This document shows, one piece after another, positions 9,195 through 17,632 of a stretch of 49,938 nt of DNA. Made by a program: the position numbers and the translations under genes. The notes under the pieces were generated by a model. That model saw nothing but the letters and a program-made list of their open reading frames with translations. It searched no databases and was not told the origin of the DNA. Position 1 is the stretch's first letter. Each line of letters begins with the position of its first letter. The stretch is taken from contig CAYJLD010000003.1 in assembly GCA_964371195.1 (NCBI GenBank), positions 1-49,938 of the forward strand. Direction: 5' to 3'. The stretch is from CAYJAD01 sp964371195. GTDB taxonomy: Bacteria; Desulfobacterota; Desulfovibrionia; Desulfovibrionales; Desulfovibrionaceae.

Positions 9195-9223
9195 ATGGGG
9201 GCCCTAAGGCCCCCATTTTTTTT
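9195..9223 (+). terminator. Rho-independent terminator after porin 1
   Basis: ATGGGGGCC (9195-9203) pairs with GGCCCCCAT (9208-9216) around CTAA, followed by an eight-T run. Confidence 0.95.
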
Positions 9224-9252
9224 ATATCAAAGCCCATAATTAGGAAAATTAG

Positions 9253-10833
9253 ATGAAAAAGATTTTTACACTTATACTTTGTGCCGGCCTAACTCTATGC
9301 TATATTAACAATGCTTTAGCTATTGATTTCAAAGCTAAAGGTGAATGGATTATGAGCTTTGATCTTGGTTCTGGTAGTCAAGGCGCTTCTGCTACGCGCG
9401 GTGGAAACAATGTCTACGGATATGGTTATAATACTGTACCCACAGCTGGACCAGATACTTTTAACGCTAACCAACGTATACGCCTACAACTTGAAGCCAT
9501 AGCTTCAGAAAGTCTATCCGGAACAGTATTTTTTGAAATGGGCGAAAGCAAGTGGGGCAACACCGCCACAGGTGCAAGCCTTGGTGCAGACCGTACCATT
9601 GTAGAAATAAAACATGCCTATCTTGATTGGGTAATCCCAAACACAGAAGTAAAGGTTCGTATGGGTATACAATGGCTTGCCCTACCCTCCTATACCACAG
9701 GTGGCTCCATGGTATTAAACAATGATGCTGCTGGTATTGTAGTATCTAATAAATTTAATGATAATGTAACGCTAACTGGCTTTTGGGCCAGACCATATAA
9801 TGACAATTTCATTGGTAGCAATATTGACAACCACGACTCAATTGATGACTCAAGTAACTTTCTTGATAATGTAGATATATTTGGGCTATCACTGCCCCTA
9901 AGCTTTGAAGGCCTTAATATTACACCATGGCTAACCTATATGGCAGTTGGTAAAAATTTTGCCCGTAGCGGTGGAGATCTTGGCAATTCCATTGGTACTG
10001 TTAGATATGGACTAACTCCAGAAGATTGGATTGGTAGAAATGCTTTATCTTCAACATCCAAAAGCAATAGTAACGACCTCTACCCTTACGCACATGTTTG
10101 GCATGCAGGCTTAACTGGTGAAATAACCATGATTGACCCCATTCGCATTGCGTGGGATTTTAACTATGGGCATGCTGACTTTGGCTCCATAGAAAACAAT
10201 ACGCATAAAGATTATAGCGTTAAACGTCATGGTTTTTACGGGAGCTTGTTATTTGAGTATAAAATGAATTGGGGAACTCCTGGCATATATGGCTGGTATT
10301 CAAGCGGAGATGATGGTGACCCGTATAATGGATCAGAGCGTATGCCAAGTATTAGCAATGCCAATGCTCATGTAGATTTTTCTCACTATGCAAGCTCAGG
10401 TGCTGTATCCATTGGGCGCGAAAGCGTACTTGGTACAAATCTAATTGGTACTTGGGGGCTTGGTATTCGTCTAAAAGATTTTAGCTTCATGGAAGATTTA
10501 AAACATACCCTACGCATTAACTATATCCAAGGAACAAACAATACTAACATGGCAGAATATGTTATGATAGACGGTTATCAACTAGATGGTAGTGTGCAAA
10601 ATTCACCTACGGGCTACTATCGTGGACCACTTAATGGCTTCTATTTAACCACTGCTGACTATGCCATGGAGTTTGGCCTAACTACAGATTATCAAATTTT
10701 TGAAAACCTAAATCTTAATATAGAAATGGCATATTTAGCCTTACATCTTGATCAAGGTAGTGATGTTTGGGGTGATAACTTTACAGCTACTGACGCTTGG
10801 AACATTAATGCAAGCTTTATTTATAGTTTCTAA
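9253..10833 (+). CDS. Outer membrane porin, paralogue (porin 2)
   Basis: A 526-residue paralogue of porin 1, with the same signal-peptide plan (cleavage after ALA), the mature start IDFKAKG, the conserved block YGWYSSGDDGDPYNGSERMP and the terminal IYSF. It begins only 29 bases after the porin 1 terminator and I find no promoter in that space, so it is probably expressed by read-through. Its codons are ordinary for the genome (many ATA, TTA, CTA), in contrast to porin 1, so it is likely a low-abundance or conditionally used channel. The ribosome site AGGAAAATTAG is present. The surface-loop regions differ most between the paralogues. Confidence 0.92.
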   Translation: MKKIFTLILCAGLTLCYINNALAIDFKAKGEWIMSFDLGSGSQGASATRGGNNVYGYGYNTVPTAGPDTFNANQRIRLQLEAIASESLSGTVFFEMGESKWGNTATGASLGADRTIVEIKHAYLDWVIPNTEVKVRMGIQWLALPSYTTGGSMVLNNDAAGIVVSNKFNDNVTLTGFWARPYNDNFIGSNIDNHDSIDDSSNFLDNVDIFGLSLPLSFEGLNITPWLTYMAVGKNFARSGGDLGNSIGTVRYGLTPEDWIGRNALSSTSKSNSNDLYPYAHVWHAGLTGEITMIDPIRIAWDFNYGHADFGSIENNTHKDYSVKRHGFYGSLLFEYKMNWGTPGIYGWYSSGDDGDPYNGSERMPSISNANAHVDFSHYASSGAVSIGRESVLGTNLIGTWGLGIRLKDFSFMEDLKHTLRINYIQGTNNTNMAEYVMIDGYQLDGSVQNSPTGYYRGPLNGFYLTTADYAMEFGLTTDYQIFENLNLNIEMAYLALHLDQGSDVWGDNFTATDAWNINASFIYSF

Positions 10834-11070
10834 ATAGTCGTAGCTGAAAAAATCATTTTCCAATGACTTTTTCTAAAGGCACGCCCACTACAAATGCCCT
10901 AACGAGACGCTGCAAGTTTGACCTAACGGGCGCATAGTGTTCCCGTTAGGCGAAGAATGAGCCTTATGGGAATAGCATGCAAAGTAATTGCGGCTCATTT
11001 TGCGTGGCGCAAAATTTTTCTTTCAGAAAAATTTCGTTAGCCAACACTTAAAAAATTTATTTTACACGTC
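10834..11070. repeat. Intergenic cluster of inverted repeats after porin 2
   Basis: No gene is seen. Three hairpins follow each other: CCTAACGGG (10922-10930) with CCCGTTAGG (10942-10950), AATGAGCC (10956-10963) with GGCTCATT (10992-10999), and AAATTTTTCT (11012-11021) with AGAAAAATTT (11025-11034). The last one is nearly the same as a hairpin at 18448-18474 between the HAD gene and porin 3. Confidence 0.65.
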
Positions 11071-11119
11071 ATAAAAATGCTAGAAAAGAGTATGATATGC
11101 ACTTTTCTAGCATTTTTAT
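11071..11119. terminator. Bidirectional terminator between porin 2 and selD
   Basis: An 18-base perfect inverted repeat: ATAAAAATGCTAGAAAAG (11071-11088) pairs with CTTTTCTAGCATTTTTAT (11102-11119), with A and T runs at both ends. It sits between two convergent genes and can stop both. Confidence 0.85.
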
Positions 11120-11188
11120 TAAGCAAAAAACAGTTATTTAAATTTAATAATACATGAAAATGCGTTTTTCATATATGACCAATTGTGA

Positions 11189-12241
11189 TTATAATATGAC
11201 AAGGGCTTCTTTGCTTTGCGGTAAAACGCGCCCTATAACAACACCTTGCTCACCAAGTTCCTTTAATCTGGACATAGCTAAATCAGCTTTGTATTCTGGA
11301 ACAGCAAGCAAAAGCCCGCCTGAAGTTTGCGTATCAAAAATGATACTCTCAAGAGCTTGATCAAGTGAAGGGTTTGGCTTAGTCAACTTAGCCCAGTACT
11401 TTCTATTGTCATGACTACCAGCAGGAATTAATCCATTGCAGGCATAATCAATGGCAGGTGCAAAAAATGGAACGTCTTGACTATTGATTTCCACTTGCAC
11501 CTTAGATGCAAGGGCCATTTCAATGCTATGCCCAGCAAGCCCAAAACCGGTAATATCAGTGGCAGCTTTTAATTCAAATTCATCTATAATAATGGCAGCT
11601 TGCTTATTTAGTTTAGAACACCATGTTTCAATAAGATTTTGACTTTGCTCCCAATTATCCCATCTTGCCTTAATACCAGTAGATAAAATACCAGTGCCTA
11701 GAGGCTTAGTAAGTATTAATACATCTCCAACCTTAAGACCATCATTAGTAGTAGCTTTTGTGGGGTCAATATATCCAGTTACAGAGAGGCCATACTTTAC
11801 TTCTGCATCTTCAACACTATGTCCACCAACTAAGACACATTCTGCTTCATTTAAAGTATCTTGCCCGCCGCGCAAAATTTCAGACATGGTACTCAATCCT
11901 TCTGCACCATTGCACGCTGTTGGAAAAAACAACATATTTAATGCACACCATGGTTTTGCGCCCATGGCATAAATATCAGAAAGAGCATTAGCTGCAGCAA
12001 TGCGACCAAACATATAGGCATCATTTACAATTGGTGCTAAAATATCCACCGATTGCACCAAAGCCTTACCAGTGGGAAAGGATACCACAGCAGCATCTTC
12101 GTTACGCGCACGTCCAGCTAATACGCGAGATTCAAGGCTAGCATTTGACGTAGTAGGTAAATTTATAAGCAATTGCTCCAAAACCTCTGGAGCTATTTTA
12201 GCTGCTCAGCCAGCAGCTTTTGCCATATCAAGCAGGTTCAT
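11189..12241 (-). CDS. selD: Selenide, water dikinase (selenophosphate synthase), itself a selenoprotein
   Basis: SelD makes selenophosphate from selenide and ATP for Sec-tRNA formation. The true start is the ATG at 12241: translation gives MNLLDMAKAAG-U-AAKIAPEV, with an in-frame TGA (12208-12206) at residue 12, exactly where other SelD proteins have the catalytic Cys or Sec in GC/U-G-C-K or G-U-A-A-K. The Lys three residues later and the ATP-binding motifs (NEDAAVVSF, SVDILAPIVND, GGHSVEDAE, DITGFGLAGH) are all present. The full product is about 350 residues; reading from the first Met after the TGA would lose the active site. A SECIS hairpin follows the TGA. The ATG is preceded by AAGGAAAAGC. 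An unknown gene lies 107 bases upstream on the same strand. Confidence 0.95.
12175..12193 (-). promoter_or_regulatory. Bacterial SECIS hairpin of selD
   Basis: In the mRNA sense, GCUCCA (12193-12188) pairs perfectly with UGGAGC (12180-12175) around the loop GAGGUUU. It begins 12 bases after the UGA, so the loop guanines lie about 19-21 bases downstream, inside the range accepted for SelB recognition, and the loop carries the GGU that known bacterial SECIS elements share. Confidence 0.85.
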
Positions 12242-12348
12242 GCTTTTCCTTAGTATTTAAATGTTATTTGGTATTTGTTTTTAAGCAGAAAAACAAATTC
12301 TATTGCAATATTAATATATAAGAAAATTATTAAATTCCAGCATCAGTT

Positions 12349-12711
12349 TTAATCACCAAACCTACCAGTACCGTGGCCCATACGGTTTACATCAGCATCT
12401 TCAAAAGAGTCCAAAGTATAGAGGCGAATTTTATTACTGCGGGGGAACTCTCGTTTTAATAAAGTTTTTAGTAGCCGCTTTATTTTTTCAGCATTAAGAG
12501 CTTCCCATGATTCTTCATGAAAGCCACGCTCTATTACGTTAAAACAGTCATTACCTGTACAAATAATAGCCACAGAGCGATTGCGCTTAAAAGTTCGCAT
12601 ATCAAGGCATTGGCCTTTTTTTAATTTATTAAGCCGCTCTATAACTGTAGGGATTATTGTTGCTTTATCATTCATTATGTTTACTAATTCATCAATTATA
12701 CTTTTACCCAT
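12349..12711 (-). CDS. Unknown protein upstream of selD
   Basis: A protein of about 120 residues, basic and helical, with no signal peptide or membrane segment. Recognisable features are KLKKGQCLDMRTFKRNRSV, a hydrophobic strand VAIICTGNDCF, and a C-terminal RMGHGTGRFGD tail. I do not recognise the family. The ATG at 12711 has no good ribosome site; a TTG two codons earlier is also open. The same frame continues upstream through a coding-looking segment beginning ATG at 12783 (MPLDEALVQQLP) but is cut by a TAA at 12747-12745. The gene may therefore be an internally started remnant or carry a nonsense mutation. It could be co-transcribed with selD. Confidence 0.55.
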   Translation of the reverse strand: MGKSIIDELVNIMNDKATIIPTVIERLNKLKKGQCLDMRTFKRNRSVAIICTGNDCFNVIERGFHEESWEALNAEKIKRLLKTLLKREFPRSNKIRLYTLDSFEDADVNRMGHGTGRFGD

Positions 12712-12783
12712 GAGCAAATGGTATGACTTTATTCTAAGTGCTTGTTATGGTAACTGCTGGACCAAAGCTTCGTCAAGAGGCAT

Positions 12784-13117
12784 ATCATAAAATTATATCC
12801 TTATTGCTATCATGCATTTTTATAGAGACAGTTTAATATAAATCTCTCTTTTAAGCCTATGCTATTTTAGGAGATGATGATATAGGCTGAGTTGCTGTCA
12901 CTCCCGAGGCGAATATTTGCCACTGCTTCCCTTTATAGAAATGTAAAAATATATTGTGATGGTTCAACTAGTTAACCCTATGCTCGAATATAGCATCGCA
13001 AAAAATAGCGTTAATTAAAAATATAATCTTTAATAATCTATTATTTTACAGGGTATTACTAAAATTTTCACCGCTTATTCTTTGCAATGATTTATCTAAT
13101 AATTTTCTGCAAAAAAC
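12784..13117. other. Intergenic region, no gene seen
   Basis: About 330 bases between the unknown gene and the F0 promoter. No reading frame, tRNA or hairpin-plus-T terminator was recognised. It must hold the minus-strand promoter for the unknown gene and selD. Confidence 0.45.
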
Positions 13118-13146
13118 TTGACCTTATACCTTGCCTATGCTAATTT
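13118..13146 (+). promoter_or_regulatory. Sigma70-type promoter of the F0 operon
   Basis: TTGACC (13118-13123), exactly 17 bases of spacer, then TAATTT (13141-13146). The predicted start of transcription near 13153 leaves a leader of about 40 bases before atpZ/I. Confidence 0.7.
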
Positions 13147-13193
13147 TAACGTGCTTTGTGAAATGAGGCACGAAGTTTAACAAGGAGTGTCGC

Positions 13194-13490
13194 ATGGATT
13201 TTGGCAAAAGATTAAAAGCAAAAAGTGCAAGCATTGAGCTTTTTGCTACTGCTGGAACCATGGGTATGCACCTAGTAAGTGGTCCCTTAGTAGGCTTTGC
13301 CATAGGTTATGGCCTTGATAAGTGGCTTGAAACCTCACCTTGGTGTAAATTAATTTTTTTTATCATAGGTATTGGGGCAGGTTTTCTCAATGTTTATGAA
13401 GATAGCAAAAAGCTTTTGCGTAAAATGCAAAAAGAAGGTACAAGTACAGCTGAGGTTAAGGTAGAAGATAACAATGGGAATAACCCTTAA
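13194..13490 (+). CDS. AtpZ/AtpI-like F0 accessory protein
   Basis: A 98-residue protein with two membrane helices (about 18-42 and 50-68) joined by a short loop with DKW, in the pattern of the AtpZ/putative F0F1-ATPase subunit family (GxxxGxxLDxW, then GxxAGxxNVY). The first helix contains GPLVGFAIGYGLD and the second GIGAGFLNVYED. Such proteins stand first in many atp operons and help assemble the c-ring or handle magnesium or calcium. The C-terminus is a charged tail. AAGGAG is placed 8 bases before the ATG. It is followed by the other F0 genes in the order atpI, atpB, atpE. Confidence 0.8.
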   Translation: MDFGKRLKAKSASIELFATAGTMGMHLVSGPLVGFAIGYGLDKWLETSPWCKLIFFIIGIGAGFLNVYEDSKKLLRKMQKEGTSTAEVKVEDNNGNNP

Positions 13491-13505
13491 TTTACAAGTT
13501 TTATA

Positions 13506-13934
13506 TTGCTAACAAATTTTTTACATAGCATTAACGCCTGGCTTTGGCGTAGAGGTTTTCACATTGCGCCCATAAGGATTATGCTACGCGACCAAGTGTG
13601 TTTTTTGATTGTTTGCCTTGCACTTGGATTTGCCATGCTGCCTTGGACAGAACTGGGTATACATTTTACCCTTGGTTCATTAATTTTTGTGATTGTTTTT
13701 GGAGGTATAGCTAAACACATACTCTCCATCAACCTAAATACATATTCCATGGGCCTTTTATTTGGAGTGCTATTAGGTACTACAATAAGGCTTGGAATAA
13801 CCGCAATACTCTTGTATGTGGTACTTATAGTTTATGGTGCTTCGGCCGTAGCCTTTGCTTGCGGAGTGACTGTTAGCATGGCTGTAGCCCTTGGAACCTT
13901 TGCCCGTCAATACTTTATGGGGCATAAGCAGTAA
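13506..13934 (+). CDS. atpI: ATP synthase subunit I
   Basis: A 142-residue protein with about four hydrophobic segments (about 32-50, 53-70, 80-105, 110-133), as in AtpI, a non-essential assembly factor for the c-ring. The position between the AtpZ-like gene and atpB supports this. The start is uncertain: the frame opens after a TAA at 13488-13490 and has no ATG until residue 27, so a TTG at 13506 without a clear ribosome site was used. Translational coupling to the upstream gene, whose stop is only 15 bases earlier, could explain this. Confidence 0.75.
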   Translation: MLTNFLHSINAWLWRRGFHIAPIRIMLRDQVCFLIVCLALGFAMLPWTELGIHFTLGSLIFVIVFGGIAKHILSINLNTYSMGLLFGVLLGTTIRLGITAILLYVVLIVYGASAVAFACGVTVSMAVALGTFARQYFMGHKQ

Positions 13935-13946
13935 GGAGCGATTATT

Positions 13947-14648
13947 ATGGCAGGTAGTTTGCCGCATCCAGTTTTACTTTCCACCTTCTTCGACTTAAAC
14001 GAAGTAACCATTGGTGGTCAGGTTGTTGAGTTTAGGCATGTATTTTTTAGCTGGACAGCTATGATACTTCTTTTTAGTGTTAGCTTCCTTGTGCGCCGAA
14101 ACCTGACCATGGTTCCGGGTAAGCTCCAAAACTTTTTTGAAACTATCATTGATACAATGGAAGACTTCATTCATACCAACTTGGGGGATGAAGGTAAAAA
14201 ATACGTTCCATTATTAGTTGGTATTTTCATCTATCTTATTACCATGAACTTACTAGGTCTAGTACCTGGCTTTGACGCACCAACTGCAAACCTTAATACC
14301 ACCGTAAGTATGGCTCTTGTGGTATTTGTGTACTACAATATTGTTGGTATACAACGCTGGGGCTTACACTATATTAATCATTTCACTGGTCCATCAAAGG
14401 CCCTTATTCCACTTATGCTTCCTCTTGAAATTGTGTCGCACATTTCGCGTCCACTTTCACTTTCTCTACGTCTTTTTGGGAACATACGTGGTGAGGAAAT
14501 TGTTATTATACTTTCCTTTGTAATGGCTCCAATATTAAGTAGTCTGCCCATTTACGCGCTTTTCTTGCTAGGTAAATGCATGCAGGCATTTGTGTTCTTT
14601 ATGCTTACCATGATCTATATTAAAGGATCTTTAGAGCACGCACACTAA
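13947..14648 (+). CDS. atpB: ATP synthase F0 subunit a
   Basis: A 233-residue integral membrane protein that forms the two proton half-channels against the c-ring. The most diagnostic segment is SLSLRLFGNIRGEE near residue 170, which carries the essential Arg in LRLFGN. Other family marks are the early LVPLLVGIFIYLITMNLLGLVPG stretch, seen near residues 88-110, and a C-terminal helix ending in the operon-typical short tail. AAGGAG stands before the ATG. The b subunit genes are absent here, which is as in Desulfovibrio, where they go with F1. Confidence 0.95.
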   Translation: MAGSLPHPVLLSTFFDLNEVTIGGQVVEFRHVFFSWTAMILLFSVSFLVRRNLTMVPGKLQNFFETIIDTMEDFIHTNLGDEGKKYVPLLVGIFIYLITMNLLGLVPGFDAPTANLNTTVSMALVVFVYYNIVGIQRWGLHYINHFTGPSKALIPLMLPLEIVSHISRPLSLSLRLFGNIRGEEIVIILSFVMAPILSSLPIYALFLLGKCMQAFVFFMLTMIYIKGSLEHAH

Positions 14649-14702
14649 TTTGTGGGGAATGGTCTTCGGACCCAAAACATATAACAATTTAAGGAGTATA
14701 AC

Positions 14703-15023
14703 ATGCGTAAATTCCTAATGGTCGCCTTAAACACCGTTGCCCTTGTTGGCATGGCTTCTCTAGCTTTTGCTGCAACACTTGAGCCTGCTGGTCTTGCAAC
14801 CACAGCCTTCGCTTCTGCCTTTGGTATTGCTATTGCAGCCTTTGGTTGTGGTATTGGTATGGGTCTTGGTCTTAAAGGTGCCTGTGAAGGTATTGCTCGC
14901 AATCCTGACGCCAGCGGCAAGATTACTGGTGCAATGATTTTGGCCTTTGCATTTATCGAATCCTTGGCCATTTACACCTTGGTTGTGAGCTTCATTTTGC
15001 TCTTCGCCAATCCTTTCATGTAA
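14703..15023 (+). CDS. atpE: ATP synthase F0 subunit c, with signal-like N-terminus
   Basis: A 106-residue c subunit, longer than the usual 75-90 because residues 1-23 form a signal-peptide-like extension (MRKFLMVALN... ending in AFA). Two helices follow, joined by the polar loop ARNPDASGK. The ion-binding Glu is in FIESLAIYTLV in helix two. In helix one the position that is Gln in sodium-type rings is Met (GIGMGLG), so proton coupling is more likely; Ser and Tyr after the Glu alone are not decisive. AAGGAG stands 7 bases before the start, and a perfect terminator closes the operon. Confidence 0.95.
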   Translation: MRKFLMVALNTVALVGMASLAFAATLEPAGLATTAFASAFGIAIAAFGCGIGMGLGLKGACEGIARNPDASGKITGAMILAFAFIESLAIYTLVVSFILLFANPFM

Positions 15024-15046
15024 ACCGCAACAAAAATCTTATTCTT

Positions 15047-15074
15047 AAAAAGCCCTGAGAAATCAGGGCTTTTT
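15047..15074 (+). terminator. Rho-independent terminator of the F0 operon
   Basis: AAAAAGCCCTGA (15047-15058) pairs with TCAGGGCTTTTT (15063-15074) around a four-base loop. Confidence 0.95.
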
Positions 15075-15178
15075 AGTGTGCAAGCTATAATAAATATTTA
15101 CACTTTGGTTTAAGCAGTGCATAATTACCCAATATAAAGTCAGACTATAAGACAAATCAGTAAAATTCATGGTGTTTT

Positions 15179-15940
15179 ATGACACACATTAAGAACATTC
15201 GAGCACTTCTTGCTAATGGCAAAACAACCATGGGAACATGGTTGCAGCTTAACTCTGCTGATGTTGCAGAGTTATTGGCGCAAGCTGGTTATGATTGGGT
15301 GGTGGTAGATATGGAGCATGGAGCTTTTAGCCGCTCTGACCTGCCTTGTCTTTTTAGAGCTATTAGATGTGCTGGAGCAGTACCCATGGTGCGCGTATGT
15401 GAAGCTAAGAGCATGCCCATCAAAGCAGCGCTTGATGCCGGGGCTCAAGGTTTAATTTTTCCGCGTATAGATAATTATGAACAGTTAAATGCTGCCATTC
15501 ATCATGCCTTATACCCTCACCTTGGAGGCCAACGTGGTTATGGGTATTGCAATGCAAATAGTTTTGGTATGGATTTTGAATTATATAACAATGACTTAGC
15601 AAATGATTTATTTTTTGTTGCACAAATTGAACACATTAATGCCGTTAATAATCTTGAAAGTATAGTAAGCCATCAACGCTTAGATGCTATTATGGTTGGT
15701 CCATATGACTTATCTGGATCTATGAACATTGTAGGTCAATTTGAACATGCTGATTTTCAAGCTGCAATGCTACATATTAAAAAAGTATGCAATATTCGCG
15801 GCATAACTATGGGAGTACATATTGCGCAGCCAGATCAGCAAAGTTTATTGAAATATATAAGCGAAGGTTACAGCTTTATTGCCTATGGTATTGACAGTGT
15901 ATTTTTATGGCATGGGGCAAGGCGTCCTTTGGTAGGCTAG
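15179..15940 (+). CDS. HpcH/HpaI family class II aldolase
   Basis: A 253-residue aldolase of the HpcH/HpaI type, which joins or splits pyruvate and an aldehyde through a metal-bound enolate. The signature residues are visible: the base His in VVDMEHGAF, Arg in PMVRV, the metal Glu in AQIEH and the metal Asp in VGPYDLSGSM. The family normally acts on 2-keto-3-deoxy acids such as rhamnonate or heptenedioate. Here it is the first of four closely packed genes ending in a phosphatase, with a CMP-Kdo synthetase-like gene directly after it, so a role in making a 2-keto-3-deoxy sugar acid for a surface glycan is likely but inferred. The ribosome site is weak. Confidence 0.88.
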   Translation: MTHIKNIRALLANGKTTMGTWLQLNSADVAELLAQAGYDWVVVDMEHGAFSRSDLPCLFRAIRCAGAVPMVRVCEAKSMPIKAALDAGAQGLIFPRIDNYEQLNAAIHHALYPHLGGQRGYGYCNANSFGMDFELYNNDLANDLFFVAQIEHINAVNNLESIVSHQRLDAIMVGPYDLSGSMNIVGQFEHADFQAAMLHIKKVCNIRGITMGVHIAQPDQQSLLKYISEGYSFIAYGIDSVFLWHGARRPLVG

Positions 15941-15942
15941 TC

Positions 15943-16734
15943 ATGAATATTGTAGCTATAATTCCTGCTCGCATGGCATCTACTAGGTTCTTTGGCAAGC
16001 CATTAAAACTATTACATGGCCTACCCATGATTGGTCATGTTGCTTTGCGCACACGCATGGCCGAAATTCTTTCATCTTGCTATGTTGCCACCTGTGATGA
16101 GGTCATTGCTACATATTGTAAGAATATAGGTATTGATACAATCATGACCATGGATACGCATGAGCGCTGTACTTCAAGAGTTGCAGAGGCTCTAAGGCAT
16201 ATAGAAAGGAACACCCAAAAGACTATAGATATAGTAATTATTGTGCAAGGTGACGAACCAATGGTTACACCTGCAATGATTAATACTGCCTTAAGTCCCA
16301 TGCTTGAAGATGCAAATATACAAGTTGTAAATCTCATGGCAACCATTGAAAGCGAAGCTGAGTTTCGCGATCCAAACACCATAAAAGTAGTAAGTAATCA
16401 TCAAGGTGATGCATTATACTTTTCGCGCTTACCTATACCACATAGTAAGCATGTCAAACATTCACAAAGTATGTTTAAACAAGTTTGCATTATGCCTTTT
16501 AGGCGCGAAGCCTTATTAAACTTTGAGGCTTTAGCCCCAACTTATTTAGAGCAAGCTGAATCCATTGATATGTTACGTTTGCTTGAGCATGGGCATAAAG
16601 TGCGCATGATTTATACTGAAGCGAAAAGTAAATGTGTAGATACTTTAGAAGATTTAAATCAAGTACACATACTTATGCAAAATGATTCTTTAATACCATT
16701 ATATAACCCATACCCACAGGGCGCAAATATATGA
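15943..16734 (+). CDS. kdsB: CMP-Kdo synthetase family cytidylyltransferase
   Basis: A 263-residue member of the KdsB family, which activates a 3-deoxy-ulosonic acid with CTP. The nucleotide loop is IIPARMASTRFFGKPLK (family form IPARxxSTRLPGKPL), followed by PMIGHV, VATCDEVI, VVIIVQGDEP and RLPIP. The usual STRLPGKPL is replaced by STRFFGKPL, so substrate preference may be shifted. The ATG at 15943 starts 2 bases after the upstream stop and its stop overlaps the next start. This may be the only Kdo enzyme or a paralogue for a different ulosonate; the neighbouring aldolase and dehydrogenase argue for the second. Confidence 0.85.
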   Translation: MNIVAIIPARMASTRFFGKPLKLLHGLPMIGHVALRTRMAEILSSCYVATCDEVIATYCKNIGIDTIMTMDTHERCTSRVAEALRHIERNTQKTIDIVIIVQGDEPMVTPAMINTALSPMLEDANIQVVNLMATIESEAEFRDPNTIKVVSNHQGDALYFSRLPIPHSKHVKHSQSMFKQVCIMPFRREALLNFEALAPTYLEQAESIDMLRLLEHGHKVRMIYTEAKSKCVDTLEDLNQVHILMQNDSLIPLYNPYPQGANI

Positions 16735-17630
16735 AAATTGCAATTAGTACATCTAGTTTCGGTGTTTTTGACCAGGCTCCACTAAATTTACTTCAATCTA
16801 ACTCACTAGAAGTTATTCAAAATGACAAGGGGCGTACTTTAAATGAGCAAGAGAGTATAAGCCTACTTAATGGGTGCGTTGGTATTATTGCTGGCACAGA
16901 GCCCCTTACTGCCCAAGTCATGAAGGCTAGCCCAAGCTTAAAGGTTATTTCGCGTTGCGGTGTTGGAGTTGATTCAGTGGATTTAGAAGCAGCAAAAGCT
17001 CGTAATATTAAAGTATTTACAACTCCAAAAGCCCCCACCCAAGCTGTAGCTGAATTAACTCTTGGGCTTTGCTTATCCCTTTTACGCAATATAGTAACCG
17101 GCCATGCAGATATAATTACAGGTCAATGGCAAAAGCGTGGTGGTTTTTCCTTACATGGTAAAAGAGTTGGCATTGTAGGATTAGGGCGTATTGGACTTAG
17201 AGTTGCTCAAATATTTGAAGCTCTTAATGCAGAAATTGCTTATTATGATATTGAAGAAAAAGATGAAGGTTATAATTTTATGCCCTTACATGATTTAATT
17301 GCTTGGGCGAATGTTATCACTCTACATTGTCCGCTTGGTTTACAAAAAAGAGCACTTATCGGCCCAAGAGAACTTAAGCTTATGCAAGGTAAATGGCTAA
17401 TCAATACTGCCAGAGGTGGGCTTGTTGACGAAAAGGCCCTCTATGAACATTTGCATGATAAGCATATAATGGGTGCCGCTTTGGACGTTTTTCAAAATGA
17501 ACCCTATGCTGGACCGCTAACTAAGCTTGATAATGTTATATTAAGTCCGCATTGTGCAGCCTTTGCAAGGGAGTCACGTATTGCAATGGAAATGGAAGCA
17601 ACTATCAACTTATTAAATGCATTAGGATAA
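16731..17630 (+). CDS. D-isomer specific 2-hydroxyacid dehydrogenase
   Basis: A 299-residue NAD-dependent dehydrogenase of the phosphoglycerate dehydrogenase superfamily. The Rossmann motif is VGIVGLGRIGLRVA (about residues 145-158) and the catalytic region includes INTARGGLVDEKAL, the Glu in DVFQNEPY and the His in LSPHCAAFA. There is no ACT regulatory domain, so it is shorter than SerA. It overlaps the cytidylyltransferase gene by 4 bases. In this context it probably oxidises or reduces a 2-hydroxy or 2-keto acid intermediate of the glycan pathway; the substrate is unknown. Confidence 0.9.
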   Translation: MKIAISTSSFGVFDQAPLNLLQSNSLEVIQNDKGRTLNEQESISLLNGCVGIIAGTEPLTAQVMKASPSLKVISRCGVGVDSVDLEAAKARNIKVFTTPKAPTQAVAELTLGLCLSLLRNIVTGHADIITGQWQKRGGFSLHGKRVGIVGLGRIGLRVAQIFEALNAEIAYYDIEEKDEGYNFMPLHDLIAWANVITLHCPLGLQKRALIGPRELKLMQGKWLINTARGGLVDEKALYEHLHDKHIMGAALDVFQNEPYAGPLTKLDNVILSPHCAAFARESRIAMEMEATINLLNALG

Positions 17631-17632
17631 TT

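Noticed and set aside
12784..13117. tRNA-Sec near selD
   Set aside because: No cloverleaf with a long variable arm and UCA anticodon could be found in this spacer.
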